Shown here: piece after piece, positions 50,513-60,144 of the stretch
Numbering within the stretch: position 1 is the first letter of the stretch
Layout of the letters: each line of letters begins with the position of its first letter
Assembly: GCA_051877515.1 (NCBI GenBank)
Contig: JBJEIY010000017.1
Coordinates: forward strand, 186,001-250,000
Source of the DNA: XBB1006 sp051877515
GTDB lineage: Bacteria > Bacillota > Clostridia > Lachnospirales > Lachnospiraceae
Length of the DNA stretch: 64,000 nt
Direction of reading: 5' to 3'
Notes under the pieces: model-generated
The model's database searches: none
Told to the model about the DNA's origin: nothing
Seen by the model: the letters and a program-made list of their open reading frames with translations, nothing else
Translations under genes and position numbers: made by a program

Positions 50513-51760
50513 ATGAGAAAAAAAGTCGAGATTTTAGTTCCGGCCAGCAGCCTGGAAGTGTTAAAGGTTGCTGTTGTGTTTGGAGCAGATGCAGTATATA
50601 TTGGGGGCGAAGCTTTTGGACTGCGTGCCAAGGCAAAGAATTTTTCTCTGGAAGAAATGGCACAGGGTGTGAAGTTTGCCCATGAACACGGAGTCAGGGT
50701 TTATGTTACCGCCAATATTCTGGCTCATAATTATGATCTTGAGGGAGTACGGGATTATTTTGAAGAATTAAAAGGCGTGGGACCGGATGCACTGATCATT
50801 TCGGATCCGGGAGTTTTTACCATCGCCAGAGAAGTACTTCCGGATATGGAAATCCATATCAGCACACAGGCCAATAACACCAATTACGGAACATATCAGT
50901 TCTGGTGGCAGCAGGGTGCAAAACGTGTGGTCAGTGCCAGAGAGTTATCTTTGCGGGAAATCCGGCAGATCCGGGAGAATATTCCGGAAGAAATGGAGAT
51001 CGAAACTTTTGTGCATGGAGCCATGTGCATTTCCTATTCGGGAAGATGCCTGCTCAGTAATTTTTTCACGGGAAGGGATGCAAACCGGGGAGCCTGTACC
51101 CATCCCTGCCGCTGGAAATATGCTGTTATGGAAGAAAAGCGTCCGGGAGAATACTTTCCGGTATATGAAAATGAACGGGGAACCTATATATTCAACTCCA
51201 AGGATCTTTGTATGATTGAGCATATACCGGAGCTTTTGGAAGCAGGTATTGACAGTTTTAAGATCGAGGGACGCATGAAAACAGCCCTATATGTAGCCAC
51301 CGTAGCCCGTACCTACCGTAAGGCAGTGGATGATTATCTGGAATCGGAGGAAAAATACAGAGCGAATCTACCCTGGTATCGGGAACAGATCAGTAATTGT
51401 ACGTATCGTCAGTTTACAACCGGCTTTTTCTTTGGAAAAACAGATGAGACTACCCAGATATATGATAGCAATACCTATTTAAGGGAGTATACCTATCTTG
51501 GAATCGTTGGGGAACCAAATGAGCAGGGATGTTATCATATCGAACAGCGGAATAAGTTCAGTGTAGGGGAAGAAATCGAAGTGATGAAACCTTCCGGAGA
51601 GAATATCCGGGCGACGGTAAAGAAGATTTATGATAAAGAGGGAAATGCCATGGAGAGTGCCCCTCATCCCCAGCAGGAACTGTACATTGATCTGGGTATG
51701 CCGTTAGACCTCTATGATATCCTGCGCCGTGAGGAACCGGAGAAAGAGGTACAGTCTTAG
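50513..51760 (+). CDS. U32 family protein, TrhP-like tRNA hydroxylation factor
   Basis: The 415-residue protein matches the U32 family, with EILVPASSLEVLKVAVVFGA, AVYIGGEAFGLRAKAKNFS and FVHGAMCISYSGRCLLSN. Its conserved Cys set includes RGACTHPCRWKY, which in this family holds an iron-sulfur cluster. Members such as TrhP/YrrN-YrrO introduce ho5U34 in tRNA. The gene follows trmR by 10 bases and has GGAGCAG before its ATG. Confidence 0.88.
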   Translation: MRKKVEILVPASSLEVLKVAVVFGADAVYIGGEAFGLRAKAKNFSLEEMAQGVKFAHEHGVRVYVTANILAHNYDLEGVRDYFEELKGVGPDALIISDPGVFTIAREVLPDMEIHISTQANNTNYGTYQFWWQQGAKRVVSARELSLREIRQIRENIPEEMEIETFVHGAMCISYSGRCLLSNFFTGRDANRGACTHPCRWKYAVMEEKRPGEYFPVYENERGTYIFNSKDLCMIEHIPELLEAGIDSFKIEGRMKTALYVATVARTYRKAVDDYLESEEKYRANLPWYREQISNCTYRQFTTGFFFGKTDETTQIYDSNTYLREYTYLGIVGEPNEQGCYHIEQRNKFSVGEEIEVMKPSGENIRATVKKIYDKEGNAMESAPHPQQELYIDLGMPLDLYDILRREEPEKEVQS

Positions 51761-51803
51761 GCGGGTTTTTAAAGACCTTGCCAACAGAAAAGGATGTGAA
51801 GGA

Positions 51804-52937
51804 ATGTATAAGGTTTTGAAAACAGAAGGGCGGGCAAAGCGTGCAGAATTAACTACCGTGCACGGAACCATACAGACCCCGGTGTTTATGAATGTGGGCA
51901 CCGTGGCTGCCATCAAAGGTGCTGTGTCCACCATGGATTTAAAAGAAATCGGAGCTCAGGTGCAGTTATCAAATACCTATCATCTGCACGTAAGGACCGG
52001 AGATAAAGTGATCAAACAGTTGGGGGGACTTCATCAGTTTATGAACTGGGACCGTCCCATTCTTACGGATTCCGGAGGTTTTCAGGTATTTTCTCTGGCA
52101 GGATTGCGAAAGATAAAAGAAGAGGGAGTATGTTTCCACTCTCATATTGATGGAGCCAGGATTTTCATGGGTCCTGAGGAAAGTATCCGGATCCAGTCCA
52201 ATTTGGGAAGTACCATTGCCATGGCGTTTGACGAATGTCCTTCTTCTGTAGCGGAAAGGACTTATGTGGAAGATTCTGTTGCAAGAACCACCCGTTGGCT
52301 TGAACGCTGTAAGAAAGAAATGCAACGGTTAAATCAGTTGGAAGATACCATCAATCCCCACCAGATGTTATTCGGGATCAATCAGGGAGCGATTTTCCCG
52401 GATATCCGTATCGAACAAGCAAAACAGATCCGGGAAATGGATTTGGACGGATATGCTGTGGGAGGTCTTGCAGTGGGAGAAACCCATGAGCAGATGTATC
52501 ATATCCTGGAGGAAGTGGTTCCCGTCCTTCCTCAGGATAAGCCCACCTACTTAATGGGTGTGGGAACTCCTGCCAATATTTTAGAGAGTGTGGAACGGGG
52601 AGTGGATTTCTTTGATTGTGTGTATCCATCCCGAAACGGAAGACACGGACATCTGTATACCAATCATGGAAAGATCAATCTTTTTAATGAAAAATATAAA
52701 CTGGATACCCGTCCCGTTGAGGTTGGATGCCAGTGCCCTACATGCCGGAATTTCAGCAGGGCCTATATACGCCATCTATTAAAGGCAAAGGAAATGCTCG
52801 GAATGCGTCTTTGTGTGACCCATAACCTTTATTTTTACAATAAGATGATGGAAGAGATTCGGGATGCATTGGATGAAGGCAGGTTTGCGGCATATAAGAA
52901 GCAGAAGCTTACCAATATGGCCACGCCGGAAGAATAA
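51804..52937 (+). CDS. tgt: tRNA-guanine transglycosylase (queuine/preQ1) Tgt
   Basis: The 377-residue TIM-barrel enzyme exchanges guanine 34 for preQ1 in tRNA. GTIQTPVFMNVGTVAAIKG opens the core. DSGGFQVFSL carries the active-site Asp, GINQGAIFPDIR follows, and the zinc site is CQCPTC with a later His. The start at 51804 is chosen because the longer frame to 51714 overlaps the U32 gene. Confidence 0.96.
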   Translation: MYKVLKTEGRAKRAELTTVHGTIQTPVFMNVGTVAAIKGAVSTMDLKEIGAQVQLSNTYHLHVRTGDKVIKQLGGLHQFMNWDRPILTDSGGFQVFSLAGLRKIKEEGVCFHSHIDGARIFMGPEESIRIQSNLGSTIAMAFDECPSSVAERTYVEDSVARTTRWLERCKKEMQRLNQLEDTINPHQMLFGINQGAIFPDIRIEQAKQIREMDLDGYAVGGLAVGETHEQMYHILEEVVPVLPQDKPTYLMGVGTPANILESVERGVDFFDCVYPSRNGRHGHLYTNHGKINLFNEKYKLDTRPVEVGCQCPTCRNFSRAYIRHLLKAKEMLGMRLCVTHNLYFYNKMMEEIRDALDEGRFAAYKKQKLTNMATPEE

Positions 52938-52971
52938 ATTACAGTCACTTTATAAAAGTAGGACAAAACTC

Positions 52972-53000
52972 TTGAAGAATGGATTCTTTTTGTGTAGAAT
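52972..53000 (+). promoter_or_regulatory. SigA-type promoter of yajC
   Basis: TTGAAG at 52972-52977 and TAGAAT at 52995-53000 are separated by 17 bases, 36 bases before the yajC ATG. Confidence 0.65.
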
Positions 53001-53036
53001 AGTTTTGTTAGTATTTAAGCATCGGAGGAATAGAAT

Positions 53037-53339
53037 ATGATTTTAGCTTCAACCAGCGGAAACGCGATTTATAGCATTGCTATGTTGGTCTTATTATTTG
53101 TTTTAATGTATTTTATGATGATCAGACCTCAGCAGAAAGAAACCAAAAGAAAGAACCAGATGCTTTCTGAAATGAAAGTAGGCGATACGGTTCTTACCAC
53201 CAGCGGTTTCTACGGAACCCTGATCGATATGCAGGATGATACCGTAATCGTAGAGTTTGGCAGTAACAAGAACTGCCGTATTCCAATGCAGAAGAATGCA
53301 ATTGCTGCAGTGGAAAAAGCACAGGATGCTGCTCAGTAA
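53037..53339 (+). CDS. yajC: Preprotein translocase subunit YajC
   Basis: The 100-residue protein has one membrane helix at about 8-28 followed by the conserved MMIRPQQKETKRKNQML and a KVGDTVLTTSGFYGTL domain. YajC is an accessory subunit of the Sec translocon. It is next to tgt, its usual neighbour, but secD and secF are not in this window. GGAGGAATAG precedes the ATG. Confidence 0.95.
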   Translation: MILASTSGNAIYSIAMLVLLFVLMYFMMIRPQQKETKRKNQMLSEMKVGDTVLTTSGFYGTLIDMQDDTVIVEFGSNKNCRIPMQKNAIAAVEKAQDAAQ

Positions 53340-53350
53340 GATAACAGGCG

Positions 53351-53380
53351 GGACACGTTGCGGATGCGGCGTGTCCTTTT
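53351..53380 (+). terminator. Intrinsic terminator after yajC
   Basis: The stem GGACACG / CGTGTCC with a 12-base loop is followed by TTTTG. It begins 11 bases after the yajC stop. Confidence 0.75.
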
Positions 53381-53435
53381 GTGCTATAGGGAGTTTTTTG
53401 TCATTGCGTCAGGAATGTATAAAAGGGGGTAAAGG

Positions 53436-56357
53436 ATGTTAGACAGGAATAGGCTGCAGGCCTATGAGTTGATCAGGCAGCAGCATTTGGAGACACTGAA
53501 TGCAGAAGGATATCTGCTCAGACACAGGAAAACCGGGGCCAGGGTTGCCCTGATCTCAAATGATGATGATAATAAGGTATTTCAGATCGGTTTTCGTACC
53601 ACGCCGAAGGATAACACCGGTGTACCACATATTATTGAGCATACGGTACTGTGTGGATCGAAAAAGTACCCGGTTAAGGATCCGTTTGTGGAACTGGCGA
53701 AGGGTTCACTGAATACCTTTTTGAATGCGATTACGTTTCCGGACAAAACCCTTTATCCGGTAGCAAGCTGTAATGACAGGGATTTTCAGAATCTGATGGA
53801 TGTATATCTGGATGCGGTTTTTCATCCCAATATCTATCAGGTGAAAGAGATTTTCCAGCAGGAAGGCTGGCATTATGAAATGGAATCGGAAGAGGATCCT
53901 TTAAGAATCAACGGTGTGGTATACAATGAAATGAAGGGTGCCTATTCTTCTCCGGAGGAACTTGTTTTTAATCTGATGAATGAGGCGCTTTTTCCGGATA
54001 ATTGTTACGGAAAGGATAGCGGAGGTGACCCTGCGGCAATCCCCACTCTGACCAGAGAAGCATATCTGGCATTTCATCGTGCGTACTATCATCCCAGTAA
54101 CAGCTTTATTTATCTGTATGGAGATATGGATATGGAGGAGAAGTTACGGTATATTGATGAAGAGTATTTATCTTCCTTCGAGTTCTGTGCGATTGATTCG
54201 GAAATTCCGATGCAAAAAGCACTTGAAAAACCGGTAGAACGCGAAGCATCCTATTCCGTTGCTTCCGGTGAGGGGGAGGAAAACAAAACGATCCTGGCCT
54301 ATGGTGCGGTGGTGAAGGATGCCCTTGACCGGGAACTGTATATTGCCATGGATGTGTTGAATTATGCATTAATGCAGTCTCCGGGAGCCCCGTTAAAGCA
54401 GGCACTATTGGACAACGGCGTGGGAAATGACATTTCAGGTGTCTGGATGTCAGGGATCAGGCAGCCCTTTTATATGATCGAAGCAAAAAATGCCAATATG
54501 GAAGACTTCGAAAAGTTTAAGAAGATCATTCATGAAACCTTGCTTTCCCAGGTAGAAAAGGGACTGGACAGGAAGGTTCTGGAAGCGGGACTGAATACGT
54601 TGGAGTTTAAATACCGGGAAGCGGATTTCGGAAGCGATCCCAAAGGATTGATCTATGGTTTTATGAGTATGGATAGCTGGTTGTACGATGAGAACGAGCC
54701 GTTTCTTCATGTAGAAGCATTGGATACCTTCCGGACTTTGCGCCAAAAAATGGAAACCAGCTATTATGAAGACATGATTCGGACTTATCTTATAAAGAAC
54801 AGTCATAGTGCATATATCGTATTGAAACCGGAACAGGGACTTTCCGGCAGGGAGGATGCCAGACTGGCGGCTGAGCTGGCTGAGAAAAAAGCATCCATGA
54901 GCCGGGATGAGATCGCCCGGATCGTAGCAGATACCAAACGGTTAAAAGAGTATCAGGAAGAATCGTCTACTGAGCAGCAGTTAAAGACACTTCCCATGCT
55001 TGCGCGCAGCGACATCAGAAAAGAACCGTTGGAGATTAATAATACAGTTTACAAACAGGATGAAATCACAGTTTTGCATCATGAAATGTTTACCGGAGGA
55101 ATTCATTATCTTCATCTCATGTTTGATGTGGGACAATTGCCTGCCGAATTGCTTCCCTGTCTGGGGGTATTGCGGTCTGTGTGGGGCTTACTGGATACAA
55201 AAGAGTATTCCTATGCCCAGTTAAGCAATGAAATTGACCGGACGACAGGAGGGATCGGATGTTCTTTGAGCTTTTATGAGAAAGTGAAGAATCCGGAACA
55301 ATTCGAACTGAGATTTACCGTCAGTTCAAAAACCCTGTATGGCAAATTGCCAAAGGCAATGGAGCTGATTGTAGAGATTATTGAGAATACGAGGTTTGAC
55401 GGGGAAAAGCGTCTTCGGGAACTGATTGCAGAAACCAGGTCCAGAATGCAGGATGATATCAGCAGCTCCGGTAACCGGTATGGTCTGCTTCGTGCCGAAA
55501 GCTACCATTCCGAAATGGGATATATGAAAGATATGGTAAAGGGCATAGGCTTTTATCAGTATCTTTCGGATCTGGATGATCATTTTGAGGAAAGAAAAGA
55601 TGAGCTGATCCGTAATCTGAAGAAACTAAATGAGCTTGTGTTCCGGAAGGAAAACTTACTGGTAAGTTCCACCTGTACCAAAGAAGAGTTCTGTGCCCTG
55701 GAACCCAGGATAAAGGAGTTCTCCTGTCATCTGAGTTCTTCCGAAGGCTCCTGTACACCTTGCAAACTGCTGCCGGAATCCAAGAATGAGGGATTCATGG
55801 ATGCATCACAGGTTCAGTATGTATGTCAGAGTGGAAACTTCCGTAAAGCAGGTTACGAATATACCGGCGTTATGAATATGCTGCATATTATTCTAAGCTT
55901 TGATTATCTGTGGCAGAATATCCGTGTGAAGGGTGGTGCTTACGGGTGCAGCGGAAGCATGATCAAGAACGGAAATGTTTCCCTTTGCACTTACCGGGAT
56001 CCCAATCTGGAGAAAACCCTGGAAGTGTTTGCACAGATTCCGGAGTATTTAGAGCACTTTGATGTGGATGAATGGGAAATGACGAAATATGTGATAGGTA
56101 CCTTTGGCCTGATGGATACCCCTTTGACACCGGCGGCAAAAGGTATTCGCAGTGCATCCCATTATCTGAGGGGCATTACCATGGAAGACTTAAGAAAGGA
56201 ACGGCTTCAGATCATCAATGCCACACCGGAGGATATCCGGGCTCTTGCGGAACCTATGCGGGCAGCTTTGTCACAGAATCATATCTGTGTAGTGGGAAAT
56301 GAAGAGAAGATCCGTTCTGCCAAAGATATTTTTTACAGTATTTGTACGATAAACTAG
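53436..56357 (+). CDS. M16C-family (PreP/falcilysin-like) zinc metallopeptidase
   Basis: The 973-residue protein belongs to the presequence protease type of M16. The inverted zinc motif HIIEH is at residues 65-69 and the downstream conserved segment VVYNEMKGAYSSPEE lies near 150. RYHPS-like substrate residues appear in YYHPSNSF. Four repeats of the M16 fold are expected and an M16C-associated region links the halves. It should degrade short peptides. AAGGGGGTAAAGG precedes the ATG. No signal peptide is seen, so it acts in the cytoplasm. Confidence 0.92.
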   Translation: MLDRNRLQAYELIRQQHLETLNAEGYLLRHRKTGARVALISNDDDNKVFQIGFRTTPKDNTGVPHIIEHTVLCGSKKYPVKDPFVELAKGSLNTFLNAITFPDKTLYPVASCNDRDFQNLMDVYLDAVFHPNIYQVKEIFQQEGWHYEMESEEDPLRINGVVYNEMKGAYSSPEELVFNLMNEALFPDNCYGKDSGGDPAAIPTLTREAYLAFHRAYYHPSNSFIYLYGDMDMEEKLRYIDEEYLSSFEFCAIDSEIPMQKALEKPVEREASYSVASGEGEENKTILAYGAVVKDALDRELYIAMDVLNYALMQSPGAPLKQALLDNGVGNDISGVWMSGIRQPFYMIEAKNANMEDFEKFKKIIHETLLSQVEKGLDRKVLEAGLNTLEFKYREADFGSDPKGLIYGFMSMDSWLYDENEPFLHVEALDTFRTLRQKMETSYYEDMIRTYLIKNSHSAYIVLKPEQGLSGREDARLAAELAEKKASMSRDEIARIVADTKRLKEYQEESSTEQQLKTLPMLARSDIRKEPLEINNTVYKQDEITVLHHEMFTGGIHYLHLMFDVGQLPAELLPCLGVLRSVWGLLDTKEYSYAQLSNEIDRTTGGIGCSLSFYEKVKNPEQFELRFTVSSKTLYGKLPKAMELIVEIIENTRFDGEKRLRELIAETRSRMQDDISSSGNRYGLLRAESYHSEMGYMKDMVKGIGFYQYLSDLDDHFEERKDELIRNLKKLNELVFRKENLLVSSTCTKEEFCALEPRIKEFSCHLSSSEGSCTPCKLLPESKNEGFMDASQVQYVCQSGNFRKAGYEYTGVMNMLHIILSFDYLWQNIRVKGGAYGCSGSMIKNGNVSLCTYRDPNLEKTLEVFAQIPEYLEHFDVDEWEMTKYVIGTFGLMDTPLTPAAKGIRSASHYLRGITMEDLRKERLQIINATPEDIRALAEPMRAALSQNHICVVGNEEKIRSAKDIFYSICTIN

Positions 56358-56360
56358 AAA

Positions 56361-56405
56361 AAGGCATGAGAAGGACAGGTTTTGGGACCTGCCGCACAAT
56401 GCCTT
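56361..56405 (+). promoter_or_regulatory. Stem-loop between the M16C gene and era
   Basis: AAGGCAT at 56361-56367 pairs with ATGCCTT at 56399-56405. Within it CAGGT at 56376-56380 pairs with ACCTG at 56387-56391. It has no T-run, so it is not a normal terminator; it could affect processing or translation of era. Its role is unknown. Confidence 0.45.
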
Positions 56406-56423
56406 ACCTGGAAGGGGAGAAAT

Positions 56424-57335
56424 ATGAAGGAATTAAAATCAGGATTTGCAGCCTTGATCGGAAGACCAAATGTGGGGAAATCTACATTGATGAACCGCAT
56501 AATCGGACAGAAGATAGCAATCACGTCCAATAAACCACAAACCACCAGAAACCGTATCCAAACGGTTTACACCCAGGAAGACCGGGGACAGATCATATTT
56601 CTGGATACTCCCGGAATCCACAAGGCATCAAACAAGCTTGGTGAGTATATGGTAAATGTTGCCGAAAGTACTTTAAAAGATGTGGATGTCGTATTGTGGC
56701 TGGTGGAACCCAGTAACTATGTGGGAGCAGGAGAAAAGCATATTGCAGAGAAGCTTACCAGAGTCAGGGTCCCGGTGATCCTGGTGATCAACAAAGTGGA
56801 TACCGTAAAAAAAGAAGAGGTTCTCAGCTTCATTGATACCTACCGGAAGATCTATGATTTTGATGAGATCGTTCCTGTTTCGGCTAAAACGGGAGATAAT
56901 GTGGAAGAACTGCTGGATACCCTTTTTCAGTATCTTCCCTATGGCCCCATGTTCTATGATGAGGATACCATTACAGACCAGCCGGAGAAGCAGATCGTGG
57001 CCGAAATGATCCGGGAGAAAGCGCTTCATGCCTTAAACGAAGAAATTCCCCACGGTATTGCAGTGATCATAGACCGAATGAAGATGCGAAAGGGCGCACC
57101 GATCATGGATATTGAAGCAACCATCATCTGTGAAAGAGATTCCCATAAGGGTATCATTATCGGAAAGCAGGGTGCCATGTTGAAAAAAATCGGAACCAAT
57201 GCCCGGTATGAGATTGAAAAAATGCTGGATTGTCAAGTGAATCTGAAACTGTGGGTCAAGGTAAAAAAGGACTGGCGGGATAATGATGTTTTGATGAAGA
57301 ATTTTGGATATGACAAAAAGAGGATTGATGATTAA
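56424..57335 (+). CDS. era: GTPase Era
   Basis: The 303-residue GTPase binds 16S rRNA and supports 30S assembly. G1 is GRPNVGKST, the G2-type loop KPQTTRNRIQ follows, G3 is LDTPGIH, G4 is NKVD, and the KH domain has GIIIGKQGAMLKKIG. The start at 56424 has GGGGAG upstream; the longer frame to 56382 overlaps the preceding hairpin. recO follows after 3 bases. Confidence 0.97.
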   Translation: MKELKSGFAALIGRPNVGKSTLMNRIIGQKIAITSNKPQTTRNRIQTVYTQEDRGQIIFLDTPGIHKASNKLGEYMVNVAESTLKDVDVVLWLVEPSNYVGAGEKHIAEKLTRVRVPVILVINKVDTVKKEEVLSFIDTYRKIYDFDEIVPVSAKTGDNVEELLDTLFQYLPYGPMFYDEDTITDQPEKQIVAEMIREKALHALNEEIPHGIAVIIDRMKMRKGAPIMDIEATIICERDSHKGIIIGKQGAMLKKIGTNARYEIEKMLDCQVNLKLWVKVKKDWRDNDVLMKNFGYDKKRIDD

Positions 57336-57338
57336 CCC

Positions 57339-57998
57339 ATGAGTAGTGAACGTACAAAGCTTACCGGTATGGTACTTGTGGCTGCCCCGGTGGGGGAGTA
57401 TGACAAGAGGCTTGTGATATTGACGAAGGAAAGAGGCAGGATTTCGGCATTTGCCAGAGGAGCAAGAAGACCGAATTCCTCCCTGATCGCTGCAGCAAAT
57501 CCATTTTGTTTCGGGGAGTTTGAATGTTACGAAGGCCGGGATTCTTATACTGTGGTCAAAGTAAATGTCCGGCAGTATTTTCGGGAACTTACACTTAGCC
57601 CCCAGTTGTCGGGATATGGGTTTTATTTTTTGGAATTAGCAAACTACTATACCCGGGAGAATGTGGATGAAACGCAGATGCTAAAGCTGCTGTATCAGTC
57701 CCTGAGGGCTCTTTTGTCGGATAAGATCGAGAATGCACTTGTCAGAAGGATCTACGAAATGAAAGTACTGGTGATCAACGGAGAGTATCCGGTGATCACG
57801 GAAGGAATGGGATATGATACCTCTACGGTGTATGCACTGGATTATATTCGTTGTTCTTCCATTGAAAAACTGTATACCTTTCGTGTGACAGCAAAAGTCC
57901 TTGGAGAAATGGAAAAGATACTGGATGATTTTATGGGCCGCTATATAGACCGCACCTTCCATTCGCTGGATATTCTGGCCATGATGGAGGAAATATAG
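57339..57998 (+). CDS. recO: DNA repair protein RecO (short, no zinc motif)
   Basis: The 219-residue protein has the N-terminal OB-fold (GMVLVAAPVGEYDKRLVILT, GRISAFARGARRPNS) and a helical C-terminal domain. RecO loads RecA and anneals single strands. It is shorter than the usual 240-250 residues, and the four-Cys zinc motif of many RecO proteins is not present. Era-RecO order is typical of Firmicutes. glyQS follows one gene later. Confidence 0.92.
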   Translation: MSSERTKLTGMVLVAAPVGEYDKRLVILTKERGRISAFARGARRPNSSLIAAANPFCFGEFECYEGRDSYTVVKVNVRQYFRELTLSPQLSGYGFYFLELANYYTRENVDETQMLKLLYQSLRALLSDKIENALVRRIYEMKVLVINGEYPVITEGMGYDTSTVYALDYIRCSSIEKLYTFRVTAKVLGEMEKILDDFMGRYIDRTFHSLDILAMMEEI

Positions 57999-58004
57999 CC
58001 TTTC

Positions 58005-58033
58005 TTTACAAATCATATAAAAGAAGTTATAAT
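58005..58033 (+). promoter_or_regulatory. SigA-type promoter of the lipoprotein and glyQS
   Basis: TTTACA at 58005-58010 and a perfect TATAAT at 58028-58033 are separated by 17 bases, 28 bases before the ATG of the lipoprotein gene. Confidence 0.8.
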
Positions 58034-58061
58034 AAGAAAAGTTTGACATCAGGAGGTAATC

Positions 58062-58673
58062 ATGAAAAAGACTGGTATGCTTGTGCTGTGCCTGATACTG
58101 ATCTTCGGGGTAACAGGATGCGGTTCCACTTTTGATACGGAAGAAAGTGCAGTGTATGTTAAGGGAAACGGAACAGTGCTGGAGGCAAGCATAGAGGAAT
58201 TCAGCGCGGATTATTATGATGAAAAAGAATTGGAAAGTTTTATAGACGACAGTATCAGTGCCTATGAAGCAGACCACGAAAAAGGAAGCGTTAAGAAGGT
58301 AAAGCTGGAAGTTAAGGACGAAACGGCAACGCTTTTCTTAAAATATAAGTCCGGAGAGGATTTTGCAGCCTTTCACGGAGAAGAGTTTTTTGCAGGAACG
58401 GTGGCGGAAGCCATGGCAGCAGGGTATACCCTGGATGGAACATATATTAGTGCGGATGATACCGCTACGGCAGTTACCTCTTCTGAACTGGAGGGAAACC
58501 TTAAGACGGTGATCATGAAGGAGCGCATGGGAGTTAAGGTAAAAGGTACGATCTGTTATGTATCCAATAATGTGTGGGTAGAAAGCAAGGATACCGTAAC
58601 CCCCAGCAGGGATGAAAACGGTGAGATACCGGAAAACTATGGCGATGAGTACATCGTTGTGATCTATAAATAA
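58062..58673 (+). CDS. Lipoprotein of unknown function
   Basis: The 203-residue protein has a lipoprotein signal with VTGC at residues 18-21. The mature part is acidic at first and then beta-rich (SVKKVKLEVKDETATLFLKY, GVKVKGTICYVSNNVWVESK). I do not recognise a family. It stands between recO and glyQS, 17 bases before the glyQS start, with its own promoter, so glyQS is probably in the same transcript. TCAGGAGGT precedes the ATG. Confidence 0.75.
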   Translation: MKKTGMLVLCLILIFGVTGCGSTFDTEESAVYVKGNGTVLEASIEEFSADYYDEKELESFIDDSISAYEADHEKGSVKKVKLEVKDETATLFLKYKSGEDFAAFHGEEFFAGTVAEAMAAGYTLDGTYISADDTATAVTSSELEGNLKTVIMKERMGVKVKGTICYVSNNVWVESKDTVTPSRDENGEIPENYGDEYIVVIYK

Positions 58674-58690
58674 ACAAGAGGAGTATGGAT

Positions 58691-60079
58691 ATGGAAAAAA
58701 CAATGGAAAAAATCGTGGCACTGGCAAAATCCAGAGGCTTTGTATACCCGGGTTCCGAAATCTACGGCGGCCTGGCCAATACATGGGATTTCGGCAATCT
58801 TGGTGTGGAATTAAAGAATAATGTTAAGAAGGCCTGGTGGAAAAAGTTCATTCAGGAGAATCCCTATAATGTGGGTATTGAATCTGCCATTTTAATGAAT
58901 CCTCAGACATGGGTAACAACAGGTCATGTGGGAGGATTTTCCGATCCACTGATGGACTGTAAAGAGTGTCATGCCAGATTCCGTGCAGACCAGCTGATAG
59001 AGGATTTTAATGCGGCAAATGGACTGACCATGGAAAAACCGTTGGATGCCATGAGCGCAGAGGAACTGCAGGATTATGTAAAAGAACACAGCATTCCATG
59101 TCCGACCTGCGGAAAACACAATTTTACCGATATCCGTCAGTTTAACCTGATGTTTAAAACCTCCCAGGGAGTTACCGAGGATTCAAAAAGCACGGTATAC
59201 TTAAGGCCGGAAACTGCCCAGGGTATTTTCTTAAATTTCAAGAACGTACAGCGGACTTCCCGCAAAAAGGTTCCGTTTGGTATCGGCCAGATTGGAAAAT
59301 CCTTCCGGAATGAGATCACCCCCGGAAACTTTATTTTCCGTATCAGGGAATTTGAACAGATGGAACTTGAATTTTTTTGCGAACCAGGGGAAGACTTAAA
59401 GTGGTTCGATTATTGGAAACAGTTCTGTATCAACTGGCTGTATTCTCTGGGTATTAAAAAAGAAGAGCTTCGCACCAGAGATCATGATCCGGAAGAACTG
59501 GCCTTTTACAGTAATGCCACCACAGATTTGGAATTCCTGTTCCCGTTCGGCTGGGGTGAACTATGGGGTATTGCAGACAGAACGGACTATGATTTAACCA
59601 GACATCAGGAAGCTTCCAAAGTGGATCTTACTTATTTTGACGATGTAAAAAATGAAAAATACATTCCCTATGTGATCGAACCTTCTCTGGGTGTGGAACG
59701 GGTTTTACTTGCTTTCTTATGTTCTGCTTATGATGAAGAAGAGTTAGAAGGCGGTGATATGAGGACTGTGCTTCATTTTCATCCTGCGCTGGCACCGATC
59801 AAGATCGGTATCCTCCCGCTTTCAAAGAAACTCAATGAAGGTGCGGAAAAGATCTATGAGCAGTTAAGTAAAACTTATAACTGTGAGTTCGATGACAGAG
59901 GAAACATCGGAAAACGTTATCGCAGACAGGATGAAATCGGAACGCCGTTCTGCATTACCTATGATTTTGATTCTGAGGAAGATCATGCTGTTACTGTACG
60001 TGATCGTGACACGATGGAACAGGAACGGATAGCAATTTCACAATTAGATGAATATTTTGCCAAAAAGCTTGCATTCTAA
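58691..60079 (+). CDS. glyQS: Glycyl-tRNA synthetase (dimeric GlyQS type)
   Basis: The 462-residue class II synthetase charges tRNA-Gly and is the single-chain alpha2 form. It has SRGFVYPGSEIYGG, YLRPETAQGIFLNFKN, GQIGKSFRNEITP and FRIREFEQMELEFF, then the anticodon-binding domain. CKECHARFRADQ near residue 95 and CPTCGKH near 138 form a zinc-binding insertion. The ATG at 58691 has AGAGGAG 7 bases upstream; the ATG at 58685 is too close to it. Confidence 0.96.
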   Translation: MEKTMEKIVALAKSRGFVYPGSEIYGGLANTWDFGNLGVELKNNVKKAWWKKFIQENPYNVGIESAILMNPQTWVTTGHVGGFSDPLMDCKECHARFRADQLIEDFNAANGLTMEKPLDAMSAEELQDYVKEHSIPCPTCGKHNFTDIRQFNLMFKTSQGVTEDSKSTVYLRPETAQGIFLNFKNVQRTSRKKVPFGIGQIGKSFRNEITPGNFIFRIREFEQMELEFFCEPGEDLKWFDYWKQFCINWLYSLGIKKEELRTRDHDPEELAFYSNATTDLEFLFPFGWGELWGIADRTDYDLTRHQEASKVDLTYFDDVKNEKYIPYVIEPSLGVERVLLAFLCSAYDEEELEGGDMRTVLHFHPALAPIKIGILPLSKKLNEGAEKIYEQLSKTYNCEFDDRGNIGKRYRRQDEIGTPFCITYDFDSEEDHAVTVRDRDTMEQERIAISQLDEYFAKKLAF

Positions 60080-60115
60080 AGAAAAAGGCGAAGATTATAT
60101 TTTTTTAATTGTTGC

Positions 60116-60144
60116 TTGAAGATTGTTAAATATTAGGCTATAAT
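60116..60144 (+). promoter_or_regulatory. SigA-type promoter of the aminotransferase gene
   Basis: TTGAAG at 60116-60121 and TATAAT at 60139-60144 are separated by 17 bases, 84 bases before the ATG. Confidence 0.8.

Noticed and set aside
58674..58690. T-box leader for glyQS
   Set aside because: Only 17 bases separate the lipoprotein gene and glyQS, too short for a T-box; the 63 bases before the lipoprotein gene also lack a T-box core.
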